This document shows positions 43,945 to 56,700 of a stretch of 64,000 bases of DNA, piece after piece. The stretch is from Diploptera punctata (lineage: Eukaryota > Arthropoda > Insecta > Blattodea > Blaberidae), in the NCBI GenBank assembly GCA_030220185.1, contig JASPKZ010004952.1, positions 283,501 through 347,500 on the forward strand, in the 5' to 3' direction. The notes below the pieces were generated by a model that was given only the letters and a program-made list of their open reading frames with translations, did not search any database and was not told where the DNA came from. Each line of letters opens with the position of its first letter. Within the stretch, counting starts at the first letter, position 1. Both the position numbers and the translations under genes were made by a program.

Positions 43945-44520
43945 TGTTATGATGCGAGGTTGGGAAGTGGTTTTTACAGAATCGGGGAAAAATGTTTAAA
44001 AACCGAGCGATAGTGAGGTTTATAATTTCCGAGATTCTGTAAAACACTTCACAAACGTGCGTTGTACATTATTGTTTGCGCGATGGTGTTTTCAAAATAA
44101 TAAATAGTAGTAAAATAATAACATCTTTGTTGGAAATATTTTCGTTCATTATAAACAATTGACTAACGTTAGCAATGTGGGCAATGTTAATAGTTGAAAC
44201 AACAGGAGGCCTTGAGAACAATGGCCGCTAGTATATAATTATTGTTTTATATTGTTTCAAATAAAGTTAAGTTCATTTAAAACGCAGTGATTTGTTTCGT
44301 ATAATGTGTATTAACACTACCTTTTGGATATTTTCAGTATATACATTGTACGTAATATAAATAGAGGGCAGTGGTTTTACTTCCCGTACGTGGTTGTAAA
44401 TGTAATATTACAGTATAGTTATTTAGGTTGGCAATCCCGAAATATAGGAAGTTGAACTTTCAATAATGGTCGCCATTGCTGGTAAGTACAACAAAACGCA
44501 CTATCGCGCAAAAAAATAAA
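43945..44520. other. AT-rich segment with a short hairpin
   Basis: GAAGTGGTTTTTACAGAATC and its near inverse GATTCTGTAAAACACTTC (43975-44052) could form a hairpin at the end of an unidentified element. No coding region. Confidence 0.35.
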
Positions 44521-44576
44521 TAGATGCTCTGTAACCTTAGATGTTAAAAGCGTGTCCTCTAAATAAGAAAAAGTCG

Positions 44577-44960
44577 GCCGCGGTGGACCAGTGGTTATGT
44601 TTCTCGGATCTGGTCCAGAGGGTCCCGTGTTCAAACTCGGCCAGATTCGATGGATTTTTAAAATGGGAAAATCCAAGGAGCATGTCCTGCGAGAGGGATT
44701 TGAAACCGTGGATTCCGTGTCTGAAAAGTTTCAGGCTTAAAAGATCCTTAACTTCGATTAAAGAGGTCTCTAAGCAAAGTTTACAGACCTTTATCATCCT
44801 AGTAATTTATTAGTTTCCTACGAGATGTCTCATTGGGTCAATACATTGACTGCATACAATTCATTGACATCTGCGGGAAAAAAGTATAACTAAATTAACG
44901 TGGTCCAGTAACTCCTAAGAAAGGAGAGACTAAGGCCCAACATTGGGCTGTTATGCCATT
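44577..44960 (+). mobile_element. SINE-D, full-length copy
   Basis: tRNA-like head GGCCGCGGTGGACCAGTGGT with B-box GTGTTCAAACTCGGCC. The body ends AGTATAACTAAATTAACG, AACTCCTAAGAAAGGAGAG and GGCCCAACATTGGGC. It is the plus-strand equivalent of 58570-58949. Confidence 0.8.
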
Positions 44961-45471
44961 GTAAATAGAAATAAAAGAAAATAGGAAGCATAAACGATTT
45001 AGGAATCATACCCAATAAATACCATTCTAATAACAAACACTTTGTTCCCCCTATAACAATGCTTTGAACAATGGATTTCCGAATTGATTTGTTAGTTTCC
45101 GCCGAAAATTCGTACATCGGTGGTTAATCCACCGTCGACCAGAGGCATGTATATAAGTTATTTTCCCCTCGCCCCTCTTCTAATCAATGAAACATATTTT
45201 TGTGGTTTCATGCAGAGAAAATGAACCTCTGCGCTTCTAAAGCGTGTCTGCTCGAGATTTCCGTGGTAGAAATAAATAGCTGACTTAAACTATCTGTATA
45301 TTAAAGGATTTTGCCAAATGATGTTCAAATACATTATTTGCCATTATAATTATTCACTGTTCTTACTTTTTTTTTTTTTGAGATTCACAGTGAACCATTG
45401 GACATGTAGGACGCGCCGCCACTGTTATTATGTATAACTCATTTAATCATAAATTAATATTTGACCATTGT

Positions 45472-45474
<3 letters not shown>

Positions 45475-45507
<33 letters not shown>
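45475..45507. repeat. (TA)n microsatellite
   Basis: About 16 TA units. Confidence 0.95.
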
Positions 45508-45515
<8 letters not shown>

Positions 45516-45699
45516 TCGCCTGCATAATGGTTGTCCAGCAGCTCGCTTTGTTTCCCCTCAGTTGTTTTATATAATTAAATATAATTAAATACAAAGATGC
45601 CGACTACCGCCACTATAATAATTCCGCATGTTAATCATTGTCAAGAATTGTCGCGTGGCACCCGTTTTTTTATAAACTGACAACCATAATAGTTAACAA

Positions 45700-45754
45700 C
45701 AACAACGACGACAACGACAACAATAACAACAATAACAACAACAACAACAACAAC

Positions 45755-45801
<47 letters not shown>

Positions 45802-47390
45802 CTTTATTTTACCTGGCAGAGTGAAGACCTTAAGGCCTTGTCTACCACTCAACCAGGTTTAAAAAATACAAAAAACAGTCTTGCATCTAAATTACATTAT
45901 ATGTAAACGATTACATGTTATAAATACAATACAATTTATATTTATAATGTATTTTGATTTACTCTAGATCAGTGGTACTCACTAGAAGTTACAAGAGAGC
46001 CAAATATAAGAAACCATATCTGTTTACACAGGGATATCCAAAGTTTTGTAGAATTTCAATAAAGGTAATATTATTTTATACTTAGAATTAAAAATTTAAA
46101 TGTAATGTAATGAAGGAAAAATTATTCCAAGAGCCTTAATACATATCTTCAAGGGCCGCGTAATGAGTACAGCTGCTCTAGATTTAATTAATTAAATATA
46201 TTATATGTACAAGAAATATAAAAAAACGAGGAAAAGATTAATGACATAGTATAAGACTAAATAAATAGAGAAAAAAATTAGACAACAGGTAACTGTATAA
46301 GCGTGACTTAAAGGTGCCAAGTGTGCGGCAACTCCTGATATCTTCAGGAAGGAGATTCCAGGAGCGGGCAGAGGCTACTGTGAAGGAAGTAGAATAGGAG
46401 GAAGTGCTATGAAGAGGAATTGTTAGCAGACTGCTATCTTGTGACCTAGTGTCAATATTGTGGTAAGAGGATAATTTCTCAAATCTGGACGCCAGGTAAG
46501 TAGGAATCTAGGTATTCAGAAGTGCAATTTACGTATGTCAGTAAAACGGAGCCAAGAGAGGTTATTAAAGTGTTCGGAAATATGGTCATAACGGTGGATA
46601 TTCAAAATGAATCTAACGAAGCATTATGAACACGCTGCAGTCTCTGCGACAAGGCATAGTTCAGATCATTATATATAATGTCACAATAATCGAAGTGTGG
46701 TAACACAAGATTCTGCACAAGGATTTGTTTTAACGAAACTGGGAGAAAATTCTTTAAACATCTAAGATAATGTAAGATGGAGAAAGTCTTTTTACATATG
46801 TGTTTCACTTGTGTTTGCCAGGTTAAATTTGCATCTAGATGTAGTCCAAGATCTATTACTGAAGAAGAATAAGGAATAATTATATTATTTATAGCAATGT
46901 TTGGAAGTGTAGATATTTCAAAGGTTGTAAGCAGTCTTTGTTGTCCCATTAGAATTACTTGTGACGTGCTGGGATTTAGATTTAGACCGATACTTAAAGA
47001 CCAGTTAAAAATGGATATGAGATCGTCATTCATTTTCATCAAGCTGTTATAGAGAGAATGAAGAGGTGAATGTAGGTAAATTTGGAGATCATCAGCATAG
47101 AGGTGATAACGGCAGTACTTTAGTACAGTTGGTAAGTCATTTATATAGATTGAGAAAAGAAAAGGTCCGAGATCACTGCCCTGGGGGACTCCTGCCTGCA
47201 CGTTGCGTCAAGACGAAGATCTAGAGTTTAGTGAAACGTATTGTTGACGCCCGTGCAGGTATGAGTCGAACCAGGATACAGCCCTGTCAGACAAGTGTAG
47301 GTGCTTGAGCTTTATCATAAGTATGTCATGGTCTACTGTGTCAAAAGCTATGCCGAAGTCAAGTAAGATTAAAGAACTATATAAACATAT
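45700..47390 (-). pseudogene. LINE-A, second copy, 5'-truncated
   Basis: The minus-strand copy has an (ATT)n/(GTT)n tail at 45700-45800, a 3' UTR broken by a hAT MITE, and ORF2 sense from 46510 to about 47385. The 199-codon frame 46602-47201 holds [32 protein letters not shown] and [15 protein letters not shown]. Very similar to copy 1 by eye, so the two are close relatives. The endonuclease and the front of RT are missing. Confidence 0.9.
45970..46175. mobile_element. hAT-type MITE with 8-bp target duplication
   Basis: Terminal repeats CAGTGGTACTCA and, reversed, CAGCTGTACTCA. CTCTAGAT at 45962-45969 and 46176-46183. LINE-A copy 1 lacks this 206-base insert at the matching site. 8-bp duplications and CAGxGGTxCTCA-like ends are hAT features. 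No transposase. Confidence 0.9.
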
Positions 47391-47487
47391 TTTTTATAAA
47401 ATTAGTAATTAAAAATGGTACATATTAGGAAAACAGGGATTGCAGTTTTGAGGTATTCATATCAGGATTAGTAAATGAGACATACTC

Positions 47488-48003
47488 GGGCATTCGATAA
47501 GTAATGGCAACACTGTTGCAAATCAGCGATTCTAGTGGTGATCATTGTAATCTTGTAGAATGTTGTTGAGCATTCTTTGTATTATATTGAAAGTCTCGAA
47601 ATAGTAATATTTTATGAATACATTTACCGTTTCTCACATTTAGAAATTAATACCGCCCTAAAAAGTTGTTTCGTAGAATTTGTTTAGAAGTTGAATTAGA
47701 AAGTACTCGAACATCCACCAAATTCACCAGACAGAAGCCCTTGTAACTACAACTTATTCTCAAATATCAAAGAACCTCTACGAGGCATTCGATTTCAATC
47801 AAGAGTTAATATCCAGAAAGTTCTAGATCGATTAGGTGAGAAATATATCCGGAAACGATGCTGCAGATGGAGTGGGCCGTCTTCCAAGGGTTTAGCATCA
47901 TATAGTTGAGTTAGCAGGTGACTATAAATAAAGTTCATAATGTCAAAAGTAATCTAAATGTTTTGTGATGTTATACCAGTGTTGCCAATACTTATCGAAT
48001 GCG
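47488..48003 (+). pseudogene. Internally deleted mariner-like element, copy 2
   Basis: Terminal repeats GGGCATTCGATAAGTAATGG and, reversed, GCATTCGATAAGTATTGGCA. The plus strand reads VLEHPPNSPDRSPC near 47706-47750 and LRGIRFQSRVNIQKVLDRLG near 47778-47840. Same residual segment as 18302-18811, opposite orientation. Confidence 0.8.
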
Positions 48004-48009
48004 CTAGAA

Positions 48010-48283
48010 CTTTAGAAGAATCATGCAAAGAGAGATGTAGAGACAGGCCAATGGAGAAGACTACATAACAGTTATCTACACGATCTTTATAGGAAATCAT
48101 ATATAATTAGAACAGTTAATTCTCATAGACTGCAATGTGCAGGACATGTGGCATAAATGGGGAACGAAATGGGGCATGGAATCTTATTGTAGGAAAACTA
48201 GAGGGATAACGCGCAGTTGGTAGATCAAGCATGAGGTGGGACAATAACATTAACCATGATTTGAAGTAAGTAGATTATACTTA
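48010..48283 (+). pseudogene. Older RTE copy, left piece
   Basis: Degenerate plus-strand C-terminal region (GGAGAAGACTACATAACAG, GCGCAGTTGGTAGATCAAGC) ending at GTAGATTATAC. Continues at 51545, where TTTATACAGACGATAATTG picks up. Split by the younger RTE. Confidence 0.85.
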
Positions 48284-51200
48284 CTCTTACTTATTCACTG
48301 GCACTATCGAACCCGTAGGTCCATGGCCGCGCGGACTTAAGCTCTCCATACATTCCTATCCTGAGCTAATGCTTTCCAAACATTCCCTGTATAATCTACT
48401 TCCCTCAAATCATAGTTAATGTTATTCTCCCACCTCATTCTTGGTCTACCAACTGGGCGTTTTCCCTCTGGCTTTCCTACAAGAAGCTTCCATGCAAGTC
48501 TTTCATTCCCCATACGTGCAACATGTCCTGCCCATCGCAGTCTACGAGACTTAACTGTTCTTATTATATCTGGCTTCCTATAAAGACCATGTAGTTCATT
48601 GTTATGTAGTCTTCTCCATTCACCTGTTTGTTCATCTCTCTTTGGTCCAAAAATTTTCCTAAGTACTTTATTCTCAAATACTTGTAATCTCCTTTCCTCC
48701 CTTAAAGTAAGAGTCCATGTTTCGCACCCATATAATATAACTGGTAGAATAATAGTTTTATATATTTTCAGTTTAACGTTTTTTGAAAGGAGTTGGGACA
48801 TCAAGAGTCTCTGCAATGCATAATAGCACGCATTTCCAGAATTGAGCCTATGTTTAATTTCTTTGTGCATCTCATTCCTATTTGTGATTATTGTTCCTAG
48901 GTATTTGAATTCAGCCACTTCCTCAAAATTTCCCTCATTTGTCATTAGCTGTCCATTTCCATTATATAATGTATTTCTACGTGTGACCATATATTTAGTT
49001 TTATTGATATTTACTTCCAGTCCTAATTTCTTAGTGTTACTCAATAGTGTGTGCATGTTGTCCTTTAGTATCTCCTCGCTATCGGCCAATAATACTACAT
49101 CATCAGCATAAACTAACAGCTTATTAATACCATTGAGTTGTAAGCCTTCCTCATTCTCTAAAGATTAATGGCATGCTCTAGTACAAAATTAAATAGTAGA
49201 GGAGATAGTGCATCTCCTTGCTTCAACCCATTCTGGATTTCAAAAGTGTCCGAAAACTGTTTGCCTACACGCACCCTACTCTTTGTGCCATTTAGACACA
49301 TTCGTATAAGTCTAACTAACTTTTTAGGAATTCCGAACTCCAGCAGGATACTATATAACTTCTCCCTCTTAATTGAATCATATGCTTTTTTGAAGTCTAC
49401 GTATAGTTGATGTACAGTACCATTATATTCCCATTTCTTTTCTAAAATCTGTCTTATACTAAAAATCTGATCTGTTGTAGACCTGTTTCTTCTAAATGCA
49501 CATTGATGATCTCCTAGAATGTCATCAATATAGGGAGTAAGTCTGCTTACTAATATATTTGTTAGAATTTTGTACGAAGTTGAAAGTAATGAGATGCCCC
49601 TGTAGTTGTTGCAATCAGTTTTATCTCCTTTCTTATAAATTGGTACGATAATTGATTCTTTCCATTCATCTGGAAGAGCTTCTTTTTCCCAAATCATACT
49701 AAGCAACCAGCGTATCTTGTCCATCAATTTTTCTCCCCCTGATTTTATCAGTTCTGCTGGGATCTCATCTGAACCTGATGCTTTATACATCTTCAATTTT
49801 TCAATCGCCATTTCAACCTCTAATGCACTTGGTTCTGCGACTAGCATTTCTGCTGTCTGTAAATTATCCTCCTCAATGTCCTGTTCTGTATGTACATTTA
49901 ATAGCTGATTAAAGTAACTTTTCCATCTATTTAATATACTCCTGGAATCTGCAATCATATCCCCATTTTCATTCCGAATTATATTTGTTCTAGCCTGAAA
50001 CCCTTTCTAATCTATACTAATTCCCTGATATAATTCTCTAATGTTCCTATTGTTTGCGTTCATTTCAAGATCATTAATCTTCTCTCTCAAATATTCCCTC
50101 TTTTTACTCTTTAGTAACTTGGTGGTTTCCCGTCTAATACTACCCAATTGCTCTAAATTTACCTCATTTGGCTCGTGTAACCATTTCATTTTTGCTAGCT
50201 TTCTTTTCTTTACAATGTCGGTACATTCCTCATCAAACCATTTCTTGTTTTGCCTCTTTTTTAAACAACCAATGCTTTCTGATGCTGACAATTTAATAGT
50301 ATCTCTTATAGCCTCCCATTCTTTATTTATATCAGTTTCTTCTTCGTTTGCCACATTGTCATCTGAAGATTCCAGTACTTCAAATCTATTAGCAATTTTG
50401 ATTTGGTATTCTTGCCGCATTTCATCATTTTTCAAGTTTTTTAATTCAAATTTTACAGAATCATCTTTAGCGTTTGTTCCTCTCATAAGCGATAGCCGTT
50501 GTCTGATTTTCACTCTGACCAGATGATGATCCGAATTGCAGTCTGTCCCTCTAACTGATCTAACATCGATGATGCTACTGTGCCAGCGTTTATCCACTAA
50601 TACATGATCTATCTGGTTCCGAGTTTCTCCATCTGGGGACGTCCAGGTGTATTTATGAATATCCTTATGCTGAAATGTTGTGCTCTTAACAATGAGATTC
50701 TTTGATGTGGCAAAGGTGACTAATCTAACCCCATTGTCGTTACTATCTTCATGAAGACTGAATTTGCCTATTGTTGGTTTGAATATATCTTCCCGCCCCA
50801 CTTTTGCATTAAAATCTCCTAAGACAATTTTCATATGATATCGTGAAAGGCTATCAAATAAGCATTCTAATTCTTCATAGAACTCATCCTTGATCTTGTC
50901 ATCTTTATCTTCTGTGGGGGCATGTACATTTACAATTATAAAATCATGTTGTTTACCCTTTAGAATTATGTATGATATCCTATCACTAACAAACTTAATA
51001 TCTCGGATAGCGGATAGGATCCTCCTTCTGACTAAAAAAACCCGTTCCAAATGCAGGTCTTTCTGCACCCCCGTAGTATAATGCAAAGCTTCCTGATTCC
51101 TGACTACCTTCTCCTGGCCACCTAACTTCCTGTAAAGCGACTATATCCAAGGGCGATTTATCTAATTCCCGCGTTAATATCTCTAGTGCCCCGCTATTGT

Positions 51201-51544
51201 ATAAAGTCCTAACATTCCATGTTCCTAGGAACATGTCCCTGTGTTTGAGCCTTTGGCATGGGTTCCCTGAAGTTGCCCCTGCCCGTAGAACCGAAGGCGG
51301 GACTATTTGACCTCCGGAAAATTTTACCCCAGTTGAACCCATGTCCGCATTTCTTGACGGTTGTATTTTTACGGTGAAAGATCGTCACTCTTTCGACCAA
51401 GGTACTTTTTTCGTCTGGCTTATCACCTTCGACCAGTCTGGCATGGGTAACCCTATCGGCAGCAATGGTACCGCCGGCATAACTCTCAGGATCATTTAAG
51501 CACGCAAGCCGCTCCACCACGACAAGGTAATGATGCCATGGAGG
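48284..51544 (-). pseudogene. RTE-like LINE, nearly full length (endonuclease + RT)
   Basis: Reading the minus strand from a 5' leader at about 51535. Endonuclease: GTWNVRTLYNSGA near 51235, LDIVALQEVRWPGEG near 51115-51160, GDFNAKVG near 50790-50815, QIDHVLVDKRW near 50585-50620 and SDHHLVRV near 50520-50545. RT: VPIYKKGDKTDCNNYRGISL near 49590-49650, DFKKAYDSIKREKLY near 49365-49410, GLKQGDALSPLLFNF near 49185-49230 and VYADDVVLLADS near 49080-49120. C-terminus 48337-49080 has YGCETWTLTLREE, RLRWAGHVARMG and GRPRMRWENNINYD. Defects: a homopolymer frameshift near 51035, a TAG at about 50004, and a frameshift near 49158. The tail is a short TAAG-type repeat at 48284-48296. TTATAC flanks both sides. 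Confidence 0.92.
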
Positions 51545-51665
51545 GAGTAAGTAATTTATACAGACGATAATTGCAAAACATTAGCTGAGGATAGGGATAC
51601 ATGGAGAGCTTATGTCCGCGCTGCATGAACTTACGGATTTGATAGTTCCAGAGAGGTAGATAGTT
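51545..51665 (+). pseudogene. Older RTE copy, right piece
   Basis: AACATTAGCTGAGGATAGGG, GGAGAGCTTATGTCCGCGC, then GATAGTTCCAGAGAGGTAG and a (TTAG)n-type tail. Completes the copy at 48010-48283. Confidence 0.85.
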
Positions 51666-51749
51666 AGTTAGACATATTTTGGAGCAATAATGGATATAAG
51701 TGTTACATGTTAAATACATCTTATAGATTTGTGCAACAAAATAAATAAT

Positions 51750-51762
51750 AATAATAATTATG

Positions 51763-51833
<71 letters not shown>
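51750..51833. repeat. (AAT)/(ATT)n microsatellite
   Basis: About 25 ATT units after four AAT units. Origin unclear. Confidence 0.95.
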
Positions 51834-51834
<1 letters not shown>

Positions 51835-51839
51835 AAACA

Positions 51840-52299
51840 CGATTACAGTGCGAGTCTATATTTTTTATTTTTCTTTGTAAATAATATTGCTCTTTAAAAA
51901 TATATATAAGCTCCTTTATACTAGCTATGATATATATTTTTCTCTCTATTTGAATATCTGAACGTCCGGTCTCTGCGTATCGGTTTTTGTTTGCATCTGT
52001 TGGAAATGTATGTGTTCCATCTAATTTCCAGATTTTATGAATTCGCATATATTTACACAATAAGCGTATCCAAATGGAAATTAGTTATGTATTCATTATC
52101 ATTCTGCTTTGTGTGACGTAATTTTAATTTAGTACTTTAATATCTAAATTAATATGAAATAAATTAATAGTCCTTGGTTATTTTGTAAAAACTAACTTCG
52201 TTGTTTTTACTATACCTATGGCATAGAGTTTTAACGCCTTAGTTTTCAGTTTCTAGATTAGATTGGATTAAAACAACGCATTGTTTTCCCAACCTCTCT
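51840..52299. other. No recognisable gene
   Basis: AT-rich; no motif or repeat family recognised. Confidence 0.4.
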
Positions 52300-52785
52300 A
52301 AAAAAACATTTAACTAAAAATATATAAAAATGTTATTCTCCCAGTTACATTATATGTATCTGAAACATAGACTCTTACTTTAAGGAAGGAGAAATACGAG
52401 TATTTGAGAATAAAGTTCTTTGGAAACATTTTAGACCAAAGAGAGACGAACAAACAGGTGAATGGAGAAGACTATTTAACAGTCAGTTATGAGGTCATCA
52501 TAGGAAGCCAGATATAACAACAGTTAAGTCTCGTAGACTGTGATGTACAGGACATATGGCACAAATGGTGAATGAAAGAGGTGCAGGGAAGCTTCTTGTA
52601 GAGACAACGCCCAGTTGGTAGGAAAAGAATGAGGTGGGAGAATAACATTAACCATGGTTTGAGAGAAGTAGATTATACATGGGATGACTGGTAAACATTT
52701 GCTCATGTTAGGAATGTATGGAGAGCTTATATCCGCGCGCCCATGAACCTACGGGTTAAATAGTTAGTCAGTTATTTAGTTAGGA
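52300..52785 (+). pseudogene. RTE 3' fragment, plus strand
   Basis: From GTTATTCTCCCAGTTACATT through GGTGAATGGAGAAGACTATT to ATATCCGCGCGCCCATGAAC, CTACGGGTTAAATAG and a (TTAG)n tail. LINE-B begins directly after. Confidence 0.85.
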
Positions 52786-52939
52786 GAGTTAGTTAATGGC
52801 GGAAAGTGACTAGACGTGTTGTATATCGCTCGTGACCAACATATTATTTTGAAGGTGTGAACACATTCTAAGTCGCTTAAAACATCGTAACTGATAGTTT
52901 GTGTTATTTAAAACAATTTGGCTAGTATAAATTCATAAG

Positions 52940-53638
52940 ATGGGCCCCAAGAAGAACAACTCAATGGAAATAGAAGAGGTGGTGAAGCGTGTCTTACAAG
53001 AGTCGCTACAAGATGCTACCATGCTGTCAAGTGTTGCCAACATAATAAAGGAGACTGTTGCTGCGGCGGTTATAGAATTAAAAGTGGCATTAGAGCAAAG
53101 TCACGCCTTAATCAGTGAACTCCAGAAGTCTATTCAGGACCGCTATAACAAGATAGTGACTTTGGAATCTAAGATTGATAGCTTAGAACAATACCAAAGG
53201 CGTCAGTGTGTGCGTATTTTTGGCATTGCGGAGGAAGAAAACGAAGACACAGATGCCATCGCCTTGCAGGTAGCAGAGAAAGTTGGTGTTAATCTCCAGG
53301 TCAGTGACATCGACCGTAGTCATCGGGTAGGTAGAAAAACAGATGGTGGACGACCTAGGGCTGTCATTGTTAAATTTGTGTCCTACGGTAAGCGAAGTGA
53401 GGTGTTTCGAAATAAAAAGAATTTGAAAGGCAGTGGAATTACGATTCGTGAGGACCTTACTAGTGCTAGGCATCAGTTACTTCGCGAAGCTATTAATATT
53501 CATGGCGTAACCAATGTCTGGACCCAAGATGGTTCTGTCATTGTTAAGATAGGAGACAGAAAAAAGCGAATTAAATCATCTAGCAGATCTCAGGTCAGAG
53601 TGATAATCATCAACTCAGAAACTCGTTACTTTTTGTAA
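52940..53638 (+). CDS. LINE-B ORF1: coiled-coil/RRM RNA-binding protein
   Basis: 232 residues from a true ATG, MGPKKNNSMEIEEVVKRVLQ. A coiled coil follows at about 40-90 (LISELQKSIQDRYNKIVTLE), then LEQYQRRQCVRIFGIAEEEN, DIDRSHRVGR, RPRAVIVKFVSYGKRSEVFR and IREDLTSARHQLLREAIN. It aligns along its length with LINE-A ORF1. The last ~20 residues after KKRIKSSSR are not shared and may reflect loss of the original stop. Predicted LINE RNA chaperone. The frame is intact. Confidence 0.9.
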   Translation: MGPKKNNSMEIEEVVKRVLQESLQDATMLSSVANIIKETVAAAVIELKVALEQSHALISELQKSIQDRYNKIVTLESKIDSLEQYQRRQCVRIFGIAEEENEDTDAIALQVAEKVGVNLQVSDIDRSHRVGRKTDGGRPRAVIVKFVSYGKRSEVFRNKKNLKGSGITIREDLTSARHQLLREAINIHGVTNVWTQDGSVIVKIGDRKKRIKSSSRSQVRVIIINSETRYFL

Positions 53639-53752
53639 TTTATTGCTATTAGTATTTAATTATTTACTGTGTTCATTTTGTTTCTTCATTTTTTCGTGTA
53701 TAATCTATTGTTTTTATTAATTTAATTTTGTACTTCATATACTAAACACCAA

Positions 53753-56700
53753 TTGATATTTAATATTTACCGTTTTCTTGTTTTAGTTAGTAACATTTCA
53801 ACCATAGATTTAAGTAATGCACCTGCAGCCTCTTTTCGGTCTTTGACAGTTCCATTGTTCCCATTACAACATACCCCTTCTACCTCAGACCTTTTAAAAT
53901 CATGTTTCTCTTTGAACAGCAATACACTCAAAATAACACATTGTAATGTACAGTCACTCCTGTCCCACTTCTCAGAATTCCAAACTATTTTTTCAACACT
54001 AAATCTGCATGCCATTTTGATTTCTGAAACATGGCTGAAAAATACCCTTCCTTCTTCTCTTGTAAATATGCAAAATTACACCTTGATTAGGAATGACAGA
54101 TTCGGGAAAAATGGAGGCGGCGTGGCGATGTATATACGTTCCGATCTACAACCGAAAATTGTATCCCATTCGCCTAGTGAATACTCGTCTCGACCCGAAT
54201 ACCTATTTATAGAAATTGGAGCAAAAATGCAGAAATGTTTATTAGGAGTAGTTTATAAGCCCCCAAATGTCGGTCACCTGCATGACATTGAAACAGTTCT
54301 CCAAAATCTGATACCATCTTATGAACATGTAATTGTACTAGGAGACTTCAACACTAATCTATTAGCCCCAAATTCTTACAAAACTATACAATTACAGACA
54401 ATGTTCCAGTCATGCAATAAGACAATACTGCCTTCAGAACCAACCCATCATACAAGGTATTCTGACACACTACTAGACTTAATTATAACAAATAATCCTC
54501 AAAAAGTTATAACTAGTGGACAGATAGAAGCTCCAGGATTCTCTGCACATGACTTAATATACATTGAATATTCACTCCTTTGCTCTAAACGTAGACCTAG
54601 ACTTGTAACATACAGAGACTTGAAACATATAAATTATGCGCAATTAATTGATGACGCTGCAAAACTACCTTGGAACCAACCCATCATACAAGGTATTCTG
54701 ACACACTACTAGACTTAATTATAACAAATAATACTCAAAAAGTTATAACTAGTGGACAGATAGAAGCTCCAGGATTCTCTGCACATGACTTAATATACAT
54801 TGAATATTCACTCCTTTGCTCTAAACGTAGACCTAGACTTGTAACATACAGAGACTTGAAACATATAAATTATGCGCAATTAATTGATGACGCTGCAAAA
54901 CTACCTTGGAACAACATATGGACACTTAGGACTGTAGACGAGAAAGTTGAAAATTTTAATGACATGATTTTACAATTGTATGACAAACACGCACCTATCA
55001 AGACTAGACGTATAAACAGACCACCTGCACCCTGGATGTCTGATAATATCCGCTTGCTTATGACTGAGAGAGACGTAGCATTCAGGAAATACAGGAGGAA
55101 CAAAGAACTGACAGACTTACAGACATACAAACATCTGAGGAATAAAGTCAACCAGACTGTCAGGAATGCAAAACTAAGATATGCCCATACTATTATTACA
55201 CAATCTATGTCCAACTCAGCTGACATGTGGAAAAATTTAAAATCAATAGGCCTCTGTCAAAATAAACTACAGGTAGAAACAGCTGACCTACCACTAGATG
55301 AGTTGAATGACCATTTTACCCGCCTCCCTTCTGACAACAACTCACAACACAAACAACAGACAATAGATGAACTAATGTCATATTCCCAACCTACCCGAGA
55401 CAAATTCTTTTTTTCCTATATCTCACCTGATGACGCCAAAAGAGCAGTATTACGTATTAAATCTAAAGCACAAGGAATAGACAATATAACAATAACTCTC
55501 CTGCAAAAAATAATAGACATTATTCTCCCAACAATACCCCACATTTTTAATGCCTCTATAATGACCGGGACTTATCCCAGACTCTGGAAAATGGCTCTAG
55601 TTCGTCCTACACCGAAATCAAACACTCCCACAACACTCGATGATTATAGACCAATTAGTATTCTTCCCTGTTTATCTAAAGCACTGGAACACATAATACA
55701 CTCACAGTTAACAGACTACCTCACCACACACGACTTACTTGATGAACATCAGTCTGGTTTTAGAACAGAACATCACACAAGTACTGCACTACTTGACATT
55801 GTAGAGGACATAAGAGACTCAATGGACAAAAGCAAACTCACCGCAATAGTCTTACTCGACTACAGCAAAGCCTTTGACACAGTAGATATAGAGTTAATGC
55901 TAGCGAGACTAAAGACACTACATCTGTCGGAAAACTGCCTTGATTGGTTTACATCTTACCTCACTAATCGTCAGCAATCAGTTTCTGTTAATAATCGCAT
56001 TTCTTCCTGGCGCTTGGTGAGGAAAGGGGTACCTTAAGGCGGCGTCCTCGCTCCTCTTCTCTTCTCGATTTATATTAATGACGTGACCAAGAAACTACAA
56101 AACTGCAAGCATCATCTTTACGCCGACGACCTACAGATTTACACACACGTCAGGCTTGACGAAATTAATGAATATATTGACAAAGTAAACACTGACCTCA
56201 GGCATATATCTTTATGGTCCAGACAATATGGGCTGAAACTAAATGTAAACAAAACGCAAGCAATAATTATCGGACATCCAAGGCTATTACACTCCATAAA
56301 CAATGACAATATGCCTGCTGTCATATTAGATAATGAACAAATTCCTTATACCGACGTCGTTAAAAACTTGGGTTTTTACTTAGATTCTAATTTAAATTGG
56401 CATGTGCAAGTAAAACAAACATCTAAAAGGATCTTCTCCATAATACATTCCCTAAAGCGACTTAAACATTTTCTTCCTACAACTCTTAAAAGAATTTTAA
56501 TCCAAACTTTAGTGATGCCGCATTTTGACTACTGTGACGTTCTACTAACTGACATAAATGACGGATTTTCGGACAAATTGCAGCCTGTCCATAATATGTG
56601 TATCAGATTCATATTTAATGTTCGAAAATACGATCACATTTCTCCATTATTCCACGAATTGTCATGGCTACATCTAAAAGAGAGAAGAAAATCGCACTGT

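Noticed and set aside
45638..45862. Poly-Asn, poly-Leu and poly-Ile open frames (also at 12315, 33152, 34376, 57193, 57219)
   Set aside because: These are translations of AAT/ATT/AAC microsatellites at LINE tails, not genes.
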